A stretch of 61,372 nt of DNA from Helicobacter mesocricetorum (GTDB lineage Bacteria > Campylobacterota > Campylobacteria > Campylobacterales > Helicobacteraceae). Numbering within the stretch: the first letter of the stretch is position 1; the number at the start of each line of letters is the position of its first letter. The notes beneath the pieces are model-generated. The model was given only the letters and a program-made list of their open reading frames with translations. It did not search any database and had not been told where the DNA came from. The stretch is taken from positions 1 to 61,372 of the forward strand of contig NZ_FZPJ01000028.1 of NCBI RefSeq assembly GCF_900198605.1, given 5' to 3'. Positions 1 to 8,144 of this stretch are shown in pieces. A program made the position numbers and the translations under genes.

Positions 1-2
1 GT

Positions 3-128
3 GCTTGTATATTCTTTATTATTGAGGGTTTTAAGAAAAAAGGTTTAATAATCAAGGCTTTTGCAAGGGTAATTGTTATTGCGATTTTATTTGTTGTTGT
101 GTTGAGTGGTTTAGCTGAAATCCTATGA
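3..128 (+). CDS. C-terminal end of a membrane protein (partial)
   Basis: A frame is open from the left edge to a TGA at 126-128. It encodes about 41 residues ending in a strongly hydrophobic stretch (VIVIAILFVVVLSG) that could be one membrane helix, so this reads as the 3' end of a gene that starts outside the window. The stop overlaps the ATG of the next short ORF (ATGA), a typical operon junction. The family is not recognised and the fragment is short, so the call rests on the uninterrupted frame and its composition. Confidence 0.4.
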   Translation, partial: ACIFFIIEGFKKKGLIIKAFARVIVIAILFVVVLSGLAEIL

Positions 129-262
129 GATATTTCGAGATAAATCCCTCGCACAATCCGCAAGGATTTTGCCCACACTTGCAAATAGGACAAAAGAGAT
201 TCAACACGACAAAAATAGAATCCAAAAAACCTTTAAGACAGCACTTAAACTTTATGGGATAA
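125..262 (+). CDS. 45-residue hypothetical ORF coupled to the edge gene
   Basis: An ATG at 125 overlaps the stop of the upstream frame and opens 45 residues ending at TAA 260-262. The product is basic and has no domain I recognise. No separate ribosome binding site is visible, so translation would depend on coupling. It may be spurious or the remnant of a longer gene. A reverse-strand ORF over the same bases is no better supported. Confidence 0.25.
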   Translation: MRYFEINPSHNPQGFCPHLQIGQKRFNTTKIESKKPLRQHLNFMG

Positions 263-299
263 ATCATAATCTTTAATGACTTTTTATTGTTTTAATATG

Positions 300-314
300 T
301 ATAATATATATTAT
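300..314 (+). promoter_or_regulatory. Promoter -10 and palindromic operator of the toxin-antitoxin pair
   Basis: TATAAT at 300-305 is followed by a ribosome binding site AAGGAG and the antitoxin ATG at 335. A perfect 14-bp palindrome (ATAATATATATTAT) lies at 301-314 directly on the -10. RelB/DinJ antitoxins are ribbon-helix-helix repressors that bind palindromes at their own promoters, so this is the likely autoregulatory operator. Binding is inferred. Confidence 0.6.
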
Positions 315-334
315 TTCATACCAAAGGAGCAAAG

Positions 335-685
335 ATGACAAGTTTGATACAAGTGAGGGTTGATAAAGAGCTCAAAGAAGAGGCTGAAAGGCTTTTTGAT
401 GATTTGGGTTTAGACATTACCACTGCGTTAAGAATGTTTCTAAAGGCGACTGTGCGGGAGCAAAAAATCCCTTTTAAACTCACAAGAAAAGAAAAAGACC
501 CATTTTATAGCAAAGAAAATATGGCGCGATTGAAAGAATCCATAAAAGAACTCAAAGAGGGCAAGGGCATTACCTTTACTTGGGAGGAGTTTGAGGATTT
601 TTCAAAGGCTGCTGCTAAGATTGAGACCCAAGAGGAGAAAGAAGCATTAATCCAAAGAGCACAAAGGGGTTGGAGTAATGTATAA
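335..685 (+). CDS. RelB/DinJ-family antitoxin
   Basis: This protein has 116 residues. The N-terminal 50 residues match the DinJ/RelB ribbon-helix-helix pattern: a beta strand (IQVRVDKEL), a helix, then the GLDITTALRMFLKATV helix typical of DinJ. The family represses its own operon and masks the cognate RelE-fold toxin. The C-terminal part, with a FTWEEF motif, would wrap the toxin and is longer than in E. coli DinJ (about 86 residues). AAGGAG precedes the ATG. The stop overlaps the downstream toxin start by 8 bases, indicating coupling. Pairing with a YoeB-like rather than a YafQ-like toxin is the odd feature. Confidence 0.9.
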   Translation: MTSLIQVRVDKELKEEAERLFDDLGLDITTALRMFLKATVREQKIPFKLTRKEKDPFYSKENMARLKESIKELKEGKGITFTWEEFEDFSKAAAKIETQEEKEALIQRAQRGWSNV

Positions 686-941
686 GATTGCATTCACGCC
701 AATTGCCCTCTTTGGATACATGTCCTTTCAAAAAGACAAAAAGATGTGCGAGAAAATCAACACACTTTTAAAGGATATTGCCAGAAACCCTGAAAGCGGA
801 CTAGGCAAGCCCGAAAGGCTTAAGGGAGATTTAAATGGATATTATTCTCGCAGGATTGATTTGAAGCATCGCATTATTTATAAAATCGAAGAAACCTCTT
901 GCGAAATCATCCAAGTTGGCGGACATTATAAGGATAGATAG
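678..941 (+). CDS. YoeB/Txe-family mRNA interferase toxin
   Basis: This is an 87-residue RelE-fold toxin that would cleave mRNA in the ribosomal A site. The segment from KIN to RIIY follows YoeB, and the catalytic residues fall at the E. coli YoeB numbers: Glu46 in KPERLKG, Arg65 in KHRIIY, His83 and Tyr84 in GGHY. The fold and active site therefore look intact. It is translated from within the end of the antitoxin gene. YoeB usually pairs with YefM, but here the partner is DinJ-like. It is probably active as a post-segregational or stress toxin. Confidence 0.9.
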   Translation: MYKIAFTPIALFGYMSFQKDKKMCEKINTLLKDIARNPESGLGKPERLKGDLNGYYSRRIDLKHRIIYKIEETSCEIIQVGGHYKDR

Positions 942-1050
942 CAACGCAAATAAAGATTTTTAAGGATTCTAAAGTTGTTTATCCCTGCGGGAATTTAATC
1001 ACTTACGCTCAATATGACAAAGATAAAAATTTGTTATTTCTTAGATTGTC

Positions 1051-1230
1051 TCAAGAAAGCGAATAATCTCCTAATTTAGAATCCTCTTTTGATTCTAAGC
1101 TCCAACAATTATCGCCTTTAGAAATCCTGCCTTTTGTGTGGCGAAACACCGCTCCATTATCCCTTATGGAATAATGGTTTCCTTTATAAACACATTCTTT
1201 CACCTGTGTAAAAATATCCACAGGATTCAT
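1051..1230 (-). pseudogene. Truncated N-terminus of an HNH-endonuclease-type protein
   Basis: An ATG at 1230, preceded by AAGGAGA, opens 59 residues. The segment ECVYKGNHYSIRDNGAVFRH resembles the N-terminal module of a family of HNH-containing proteins that begin with a YKG-HY-VRDNGAV-R pattern. The HNH nuclease domain that should follow is missing, and the frame ends in TGA after a short unrelated tail. I read it as a truncated remnant, although a very small protein could still be made. Its neighbours are a toxin-antitoxin pair and another broken nuclease, consistent with an eroding island. Confidence 0.5.
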
Positions 1231-1416
1231 TCTGCTCTCCTTATTCTTTCTAAGAATCCAACCAACAAGCTTACAATACGAACTCTCTTTCAATGCTTAC
1301 AAACCAACCACCCAAAAATTCACACTAGACTTATTATCTTTTTGGTTCATTTTTCAAAACAATTTGCATTTGCTATTTATGCAATAAATCAATGAGATTT
1401 CGAAAAACTTCATTTA

Positions 1417-2868
1417 TTATAGGTTTTTCTCAAAAAACTCTTTCAATCTTTTATAAATTTCCTCATTTCTTGATTCTATATCTTTTTTGAGCCAATCTGT
1501 TTTGTTGCTACTGCCTAAATGTTTTATTTCCAAGAAATTAGACTTGAGGTATATTTTCTTTTTCTTGACAAAATATTCATTGCTAGCCTGAATGTTTTGT
1601 TTTTTCTCAAGCAAGGTTTTATTACCAATATATTCTAAAAATTTTTTAGCATCTTTTTCATTCCAGCCCAATATAATTTGCTTCTATCCATTTCTTAGGA
1701 AAGATATGCTCTATCTGACCCTTAATGACGCTATAATTTTTTCCATTCAAATTCCATTCCCATTCTTGATTTTCATTATAAATCAATATGTAAATTGCTA
1801 GAATATATCTAATCTGTTTTGGCAAATCCTTGATGCAAAAATCTGTAAAATATTCTAATGTTGGCATTTTTAAATCTGGGATATTAAGTGAGGGTATAAA
1901 GATTTTTTCTTTTTTGTTATTCTCTTGATTCTTCAATATCGTATTTGCTTTCATAAACCCCCAAAATAAACCAGAGCTACCCCCTTTTCCATAAATAAGC
2001 CCCAAAGCGCAATAACTTGCAACTTGCGGGAGAATCTCATCAAAAATATTTCTTTCATTATTGCTATTTTTTTGTGGTTTATATACATAAAAACACATAC
2101 TCAAAACCATTTACCAAAGCTTATTTTGATAGATATTCAAAATATCAAAATATTTCTGTGCACATTTAGACATATATTCCTTAGGATTGCACCAAAACTC
2201 TGCTAGCTCTTGTATAAATATAAATGTTTCCTCTTTGGTTAATAAGTCCTCATTAGCTGCAAAATTTACCTTTTTCTTTTTAGAGTTTTCTTTATCTTTC
2301 TTGGTAAAAAATTCCAAAATGCCAGGAATTACCGTATCTACTTCATTTTTTAAAGCTCTAATAATATGCTCGTATTGTATAAATAAAAAAACCTATATTT
2401 TCATCTTTAAGATAAGGGAGAGTTAGTAATTTTATTTTCTAACTCTTTCCACTTCATAGCAAATCTATCTCTATTTTCTTTATTATTTTTACTCTGATAA
2501 ATTAATCCTTTAAAAATATCAGACATACTTAAAGACACTCCGCGATTATTAAGGGTATTAAAAATTCTTAAAGCATTCTCCTGCCCATCACATTCAATAG
2601 GTAAAGATGCATCGCTCAAGAAGTAAAAGACAAAAATTAAACCAATCAGCTGGCTGTTTTGCAGCTAATTCATCAATCTTTTTCACAAAAAATAAGTAGT
2701 TTTTCTCATAACTTGATGAGGATTTTTAATGATACTATCTATTTCTTCTGTTAATTGTTCGCATTCATTATCGCTCCAAACATAAGCCCTTTGATAGATT
2801 GGAATCAGAAATTTATTCTTAGATAAATAATCTAACACGCTTTTACGCTCAGTCTTCATCTCTGCCAT
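1417..2868 (-). pseudogene. Degenerate GmrSD-like (DUF262/DUF1524) nuclease
   Basis: Five consecutive reverse-strand fragments spell out one protein of the DUF262-DUF1524 family (type IV restriction, GmrSD-like). The N-terminus (2868-2683) has LIPIYQRAYVWSDNE, the DUF262 opening. Fragment 2619-2407 has the NTLNNRGVSLSMSDIFKG helix region. The C-terminal fragments carry IEHIFPKKW (the DUF1524 His-Pro motif) and then IGNKTLLEKKQN. A TAA interrupts the frame at 2111-2113, frameshifts occur near 2385-2410 and 1658-1671, and the segment between 2683 and 2619 lacks the DGQQR core that family members carry after the YFL strand. It is therefore dead as a single protein. Confidence 0.85.
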
Positions 2869-3289
2869 ATTACTCTCCTTTTTTCAAAATCTCCTTATGA
2901 TACTAAAATAAATATAACATCTCTAAAACCCAATACAAATGCTTCCAAATAGCCTATATCCTATATAGTGATAGTTTATATTTTTTAGCAAATTATCACA
3001 AAACAAACTACAATAACATAGTTAAAACACAACTTCTATGAAGCGTTTAAGGTATTGCCCTTAACACGACAAGGCAAAGATAATTGTCGTATCTCAAGCG
3101 AAGTGCGACCAAAAAATCCCAGAACTCCATTTGTCATTTTGAATCTTGCTTGTAGGGTGAAGAATACCAAGATGTAGAATCTCTTAAAGATTCTAAAGAG
3201 ATGTTTCGCTTCGCTCAAAAAGATTCACCTCAATCTTGTTGGCAATAATTTTAATTCATTTTTTGTAGCCATTGGATGCTAGACTTGCT
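2869..3289. other. Intergenic stretch with repeat-like sequence
   Basis: No convincing gene lies here. Positions 3160-3220 contain overlapping inverted repeats: AGAATC pairs with GATTCT, and ATCTCTT pairs with AAGAGAT. These sit next to GTTTCGCTTCGCTCA, a wording I associate with dispersed intergenic sequence in Helicobacter genomes (from memory). The 60-codon reverse frame over 3036-3218 has no ribosome binding site or recognisable family and is probably chance. It may be the scar of an old insertion. Confidence 0.4.
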
Positions 3290-4288
3290 TTAAGTGTTTT
3301 TATCTTTCAATGCTTTATAAGTGGATTCCAAAATTTTCTCATCTTCTTTTTGAGCCTTAAGCAATTCCTCCTTTTTGCACTGCTCCTCAAAAAGCTGATA
3401 TTGTTTATAAGCGATTTGCTCCATTTGTGCATTGGAAATGCTACCATTGTCTTTTAAAATTTCTTTGCCTTGGAATTCAAGCAAAGAATCTACATTTTGC
3501 TTCCAAAAGTCCATTGTTAAAGTTTGCCTGTCCTTCACTCTAAGCTCTGCGGATTCTAAAAACACATTGACTAAACGATTAAGGCTATCTAGCTCCTCTT
3601 TACTCAAATAGTTTTTAGCAATAATCACATCGCCCTTACGCACAACATTACCTTTCCAGCTTGTTAGCCCCATATTTGGTTTGTTCGCATTAGCCCGTTC
3701 GCAAATCAGCTCTGCTGCGGTTTTATATGTAGTCGCATACAAAAGCTTGTTTTGTGTTTGTGCAAAGAACATTTGTGTCGCTTTGTCGCTTGGGTCATAA
3801 TCTACACTCAAAGTAAAAAGCTCTCGCACTTTTTGATAAAATCTTTTCTCGCTTGCCCTTATATCGCGGATTTGCTCCAAGAGTTCATCAAAATAATCTG
3901 TTCTACCATTTGGATTTTTTAATCGCTCACTATCAATCACAAAGCCTTTTTGCAGGTAGCTTGCCAAATGCTCATTTGCCCAGATTCTAAACTGCACCCC
4001 TCGCTTGCTTCGCACACGAAAGCCAATAGCTAAAATCATCTCTAAAGAATAAAATTTCACCTTGTATTGTTTGCCATCGGTGGCAGTATGTAAGTAATTC
4101 TTACATACTGAATCTTCGCTCAATTCCCCATCTTTAAGGATATTTCTAATGTGCATTGTAATATTTTCTCGCGAGGTGTCAAAAAGTTTGGCAATAGAAT
4201 CTTGATTGAGATACACACTCTCACCCAGCTCATAGAGTTCAACCTTGACTTTTTTATCTTGTGTAGTGTAGAGGAGGAGGTTAGGCAT
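3290..4288 (-). CDS. RhuM-family protein
   Basis: The product has 332 residues. The N-terminal half matches the virulence RhuM family: a short strand, then a helix-turn-helix-like stretch (LNQDSIAKLFDTSRENIT), followed by YSLEMILAIGFRVRSKRGVQ and FRIWANEHLASYLQKG. RhuM was named from a Salmonella pathogenicity island and its biochemical role is unsettled. The N-terminus resembles phage Rha/KilA-type DNA-binding modules. The ATG at 4288 is chosen because it lies 1 base past the stop of the upstream gene with AAGGGGA just ahead; an in-frame start at 4312 would overlap that gene. The C-terminus is helical and charged. Its place in an accessory region suggests a defence or mobile-element role. 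Confidence 0.85.
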   Translation of the reverse strand: MPNLLLYTTQDKKVKVELYELGESVYLNQDSIAKLFDTSRENITMHIRNILKDGELSEDSVCKNYLHTATDGKQYKVKFYSLEMILAIGFRVRSKRGVQFRIWANEHLASYLQKGFVIDSERLKNPNGRTDYFDELLEQIRDIRASEKRFYQKVRELFTLSVDYDPSDKATQMFFAQTQNKLLYATTYKTAAELICERANANKPNMGLTSWKGNVVRKGDVIIAKNYLSKEELDSLNRLVNVFLESAELRVKDRQTLTMDFWKQNVDSLLEFQGKEILKDNGSISNAQMEQIAYKQYQLFEEQCKKEELLKAQKEDEKILESTYKALKDKNT

Positions 4289-4289
4289 A

Positions 4290-5222
4290 TTATTCCCCTT
4301 GTATATTATCAAAAAGTGTTGGTTGATTATGTTGATATTTTATTCTTAGATATTTTTCCAAATCTTTTGGAATCTCTTTTATTTTATTTTCATTAAAATT
4401 AAAAATTTCTTGTATAAAATATTGTCCATTTTCTTTGCTTCCATTTTTCATTATCGTATCTACATGCACTAATGCTTTTATAACATCATCTTGATTTTCT
4501 TCCTTTAATGGATATTGTCCGCTTAAAAATCCTGAAATAAAACCTTTATCTAATATTTCAGCCTTAATATTTTTGTTATTATGAAGTAACCCAAAAGTCC
4601 ATTTCCCTTGCTCTCTTGTATTTATTGATTTTAAAATAATTAAATCACATATTTCATATTCTGGCTCTAATTGCCGAACAATATCTCCTTTTCTAATATG
4701 TGCATAAAAACTATTTTTCTCAATAGGTTCTTCATTGTTAGGATTAAAACTTATACTTTTAATAGTTTTGCTCTTATTTATTAAAGTATAAAGCTCACTT
4801 TTTTCCTTTATTGACTTATCTAAAAAATATTTTCCATCTGTATTATTATTGAGAATTTCAAGAGTATCCACATTTTTTTCTAGCACCCCTTTGATTGCAT
4901 CTCTTAATAGTTCTCCTTCTCTTTCATAATAATAAGGAGTTTCATTGCCTATCAATCCTTTCACAAAAGCTTTTCCTGAATCGCTTTCACTAAGCCAACC
5001 TATAATTATCAAAGTAGCACTAATAATTCCTATTTTAATTTTAAATGAACCTTTTTCATAAGGATAAACAATAAAAAGTTCTTTTGATGAGTTCATAAAA
5101 AGTTTTTTAGTAAGACTATCACCAATATCATTTATGGATTGAATAATTTTATTCATTTCCTCAAGTGTAATATAATGCTCTTCTTGTCCCAAATAAATAT
5201 TTAAAATTTGTTCATTTTCCAT
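4290..5222 (-). CDS. Uncharacterised protein with one hydrophobic segment, paired with RhuM
   Basis: I do not recognise a named family for this 310-residue protein. Residues 1-65 look like an alpha/beta domain ending in a KGSFKIKI strand. A hydrophobic segment (about 70-85, IGIISATLIIIGWL) could be a single membrane helix. The C-terminal half alternates strands and charged loops, with KWTFGLL and KAEILDKGFISGFLSGQYP. The start at 5222 is chosen because GGGAG sits 5 bases upstream; the in-frame ATG at 5237 has none. The stop is 1 base from the rhuM-like ATG, so the two genes are co-transcribed and probably work together. The function is unknown. Confidence 0.75.
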   Translation of the reverse strand: MENEQILNIYLGQEEHYITLEEMNKIIQSINDIGDSLTKKLFMNSSKELFIVYPYEKGSFKIKIGIISATLIIIGWLSESDSGKAFVKGLIGNETPYYYEREGELLRDAIKGVLEKNVDTLEILNNNTDGKYFLDKSIKEKSELYTLINKSKTIKSISFNPNNEEPIEKNSFYAHIRKGDIVRQLEPEYEICDLIILKSINTREQGKWTFGLLHNNKNIKAEILDKGFISGFLSGQYPLKEENQDDVIKALVHVDTIMKNGSKENGQYFIQEIFNFNENKIKEIPKDLEKYLRIKYQHNQPTLFDNIQGE

Positions 5223-5236
5223 TTCCTCTCCCACCA

Positions 5237-5480
5237 TATTAAATTATTAAGTTTTGATATTTGCTAAGTCTAGCAAATCTAGGCTTAGAATCTACCGCTA
5301 ATTGCTATGTGGAACCTCTGCTTTTGCCATATTGCTCTCAATGCCTAAAACATCTCTTTATAATCCTTGCAAGTTCTCATCTTGAATTTCTTCAGCCATT
5401 ACACTCCCTCAAAATACAAGACCCACTCCAAACCTCCTCTGTTAATAAAAACAATCTCCATTAATTCCCGTAAATCATCA
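5237..5480 (-). pseudogene. Degenerate coding remnant upstream of the RhuM pair
   Basis: Read on the minus strand, this stretch shows short coding-like pieces separated by stops. A piece near 5464-5400 starts with ATG and reads MEIVFINRGGLEW. It is followed through a TAATGG junction by MAEEIQDENLQGL, a stop, then RDVLGIESNMAKAEV. The TAATG junction and the composition suggest one or two decayed genes that preceded the RhuM unit. No family can be assigned. A forward ORF over the same bases looks like a shadow. Confidence 0.3.
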
Positions 5481-5583
5481 AATAAAAGTTAGTATTGGAT
5501 TAAATTCTATTATTCTTGCTTTTAGTCTAATAAATAAGAGGTAAATCAATAGAATGAGAAACTAGAAGAAAAACCCTCCTTAA

Positions 5584-5696
5584 GATACTTGCGGCACATA
5601 GTATCTTTAGAGGCTCTGCTGTGTTCCCACCCTGAAGCATTATCTAAAGATGCTATTGCACAAGTCTCAAGAAAGGCGTTGGAATGATAAAGTATT
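5584..5696 (-). ncRNA. ffs: Signal recognition particle RNA (4.5S-type)
   Basis: On the minus strand this region folds into one long hairpin. The ends pair (AATACTT with AAGTATT-like sequence), an inner 9-bp stem pairs ATCTTTAGA with TCTAAAGAT, and the apex reads TCAGG-GTG-GGAA-CAC-AGCAG. The apex is helix 8 of bacterial SRP RNA, the Ffh-binding site (E. coli TCAGG-TCC-GGAA-GGA-AGCAG). The TGTGCCGCAAG on the 3' arm also matches other bacterial SRP RNAs. The RNA scaffolds Ffh/FtsY during co-translational membrane targeting. The gene starts about 35 bases after the nifU stop, and a T run (GGAGGGTTTTT) follows at about 5565-5578. The exact ends are approximate. Confidence 0.92.
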
Positions 5697-5729
5697 TTAG
5701 ATAAAACTTTAATAAAGCTATAAATCACT

Positions 5730-6710
5730 TCATACAGGAAATACACGAATGCTAGAATCCAAATTCTCCTGCAAAACTGATTCAATAGCAAAAAGTGTCC
5801 CGGTAGAACCACTGGCACAACCACTGCAAGCACCAAGATAGCGGATATACACATCTGTATAGCCATCACTTGCATTTTTTAGTTCTATAATCTCCATATT
5901 TCCCCCATCCATCATAAGCATAGGGCGAATTCTCTCATCTATCACACTTTCAATAGATTTGATTTTCTGCACTAAGGTCATATCAGCAAATGCTAAACTC
6001 CCCTTACTCTCCAAATCTGCTTTACTTTTTAAAGATTCTTCTTCCATTTCTGCACGAACTTCACGCAAAATATCTACTAAATAATATTCTCTCTCCTCGT
6101 GTCCTCCGGGCTTTACACAACTTTTACAAAATGCTCCTGCTTTGGTATATTCTGTGATTTCCTCAATAGTTTGTAAATTATTAAGCTTAATGACTTCTTT
6201 TAGAGTTCCTAAACTTACCCTAGCGCATTCACAAACAATAATTTCATCTTCAAAATCTTCGGGATTTTTACCTAAATATAAAGCAGCTGCTTTTTTAATT
6301 ACATCATAAGCCATAACCGAACAATGCATCTTTTGTCCCGGAACCGCTGGAGTATCTGGGTCATCTCTTAAAGCCTTTTCTACATCAATATTAGTAATTT
6401 TCACCGCCTCTTGAACCTTTTTTCCCAAACATAACTCTACCATCATATCACTACTTGCAATAGCCGTCCCACAGCCAAAGCTTTTAAATTTCGCATCTAC
6501 GATAGTATCTTCAGAATCTATTAACCAATAAAGTCTTACTGCATCTCCACAAGCTTCTGCCCCATAATCGGCTACAATAAGCTTCAATCCTCTTTTGTCT
6601 GCTTCTTCTTGAGTAATAACCCCAAGATGGGTAGGATTATCCATCCTTTCGCTAACCTTTTTAGAATACGCATCCCACAATGCGCCACCTAATAATTCAT
6701 TTTTTGCCAT
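5730..6710 (-). CDS. nifU: NifU Fe-S cluster scaffold
   Basis: This is a full-length three-domain NifU of 326 residues. The IscU-like domain (about 1-145) has cysteines 54, 80 and 130. The central BFD-like [2Fe-2S] domain has Cys160, 162, 195 and 198. The C-terminal Nfu domain has the CSGC pair at 295/298. It assembles Fe-S clusters from sulfur supplied by NifS and passes them to apoproteins. In Helicobacter and Campylobacter, NifSU is the housekeeping system rather than a nitrogen-fixation one. It lies 10 bases after nifS and forms an operon with it. The ATG is preceded by AAGGAGAG-like sequence. Confidence 0.97.
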   Translation of the reverse strand: MAKNELLGGALWDAYSKKVSERMDNPTHLGVITQEEADKRGLKLIVADYGAEACGDAVRLYWLIDSEDTIVDAKFKSFGCGTAIASSDMMVELCLGKKVQEAVKITNIDVEKALRDDPDTPAVPGQKMHCSVMAYDVIKKAAALYLGKNPEDFEDEIIVCECARVSLGTLKEVIKLNNLQTIEEITEYTKAGAFCKSCVKPGGHEEREYYLVDILREVRAEMEEESLKSKADLESKGSLAFADMTLVQKIKSIESVIDERIRPMLMMDGGNMEIIELKNASDGYTDVYIRYLGACSGCASGSTGTLFAIESVLQENLDSSIRVFPV

Positions 6711-6719
6711 AATCTCTCC

Positions 6720-7892
<1,173 letters not shown>

Positions 7893-8027
7893 TTATTATC
7901 CTTTCAAATCTCTATTATAAATTATAAATTTTTTTATTATGCAATAATTGCTTCTAGCTTTTAGCTTAAAAAAGCTTAGAATATTTTGAAGACTACTAAA
8001 ATCTCCAAAAATTTATAAAAAGAATAT

Positions 8028-8144
8028 TTACCTTTTTTTAAAAACTTTATATAAACCCCACATAAATAACAAAACAACAAAAATACTTACCCAAGTTTCC
8101 TCTAATCCAACGGGCTTGGTTAAATCAAAAAAATTTTCAAACAT
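8028..8144 (-). CDS. 38-residue single-helix membrane protein coupled to ileS
   Basis: An ATG at 8144 lies inside the last codons of ileS (GATGTTTGA, where the ileS stop is TGA 8139-8137). It opens 38 residues ending at TAA. The protein has an acidic N-terminus (LTKPVGLEETW), one hydrophobic helix (VSIFVVLLFMWGLY) and a lysine/arginine-rich tail (KVFKKR). This is the positive-inside pattern of a small inner-membrane protein with the C-terminus in the cytoplasm. The overlap implies translational coupling. The function is unknown, and it is too short for most gene callers. Confidence 0.6.
   Translation of the reverse strand: MFENFFDLTKPVGLEETWVSIFVVLLFMWGLYKVFKKR

Noticed and set aside
76-267. 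63-codon reverse frame with several cysteines near the left edge
   Set aside because: No ribosome binding site and no recognisable family. The plus strand over the same bases carries the end of an open frame and a coupled ATG, which fits better.
3036-3218. 60-codon reverse frame in the repeat-like block
   Set aside because: No ribosome binding site and no family. The underlying DNA is inverted repeats, which give chance frames.
5261-5464. 67-codon forward frame before nifSU
   Set aside because: It is the antisense of decayed minus-strand coding sequence and lacks a ribosome binding site.
5546-5875. 109-codon reverse frame overlapping the nifU end
   Set aside because: It covers the SRP RNA and runs out of frame through the conserved NifU C-terminal domain.
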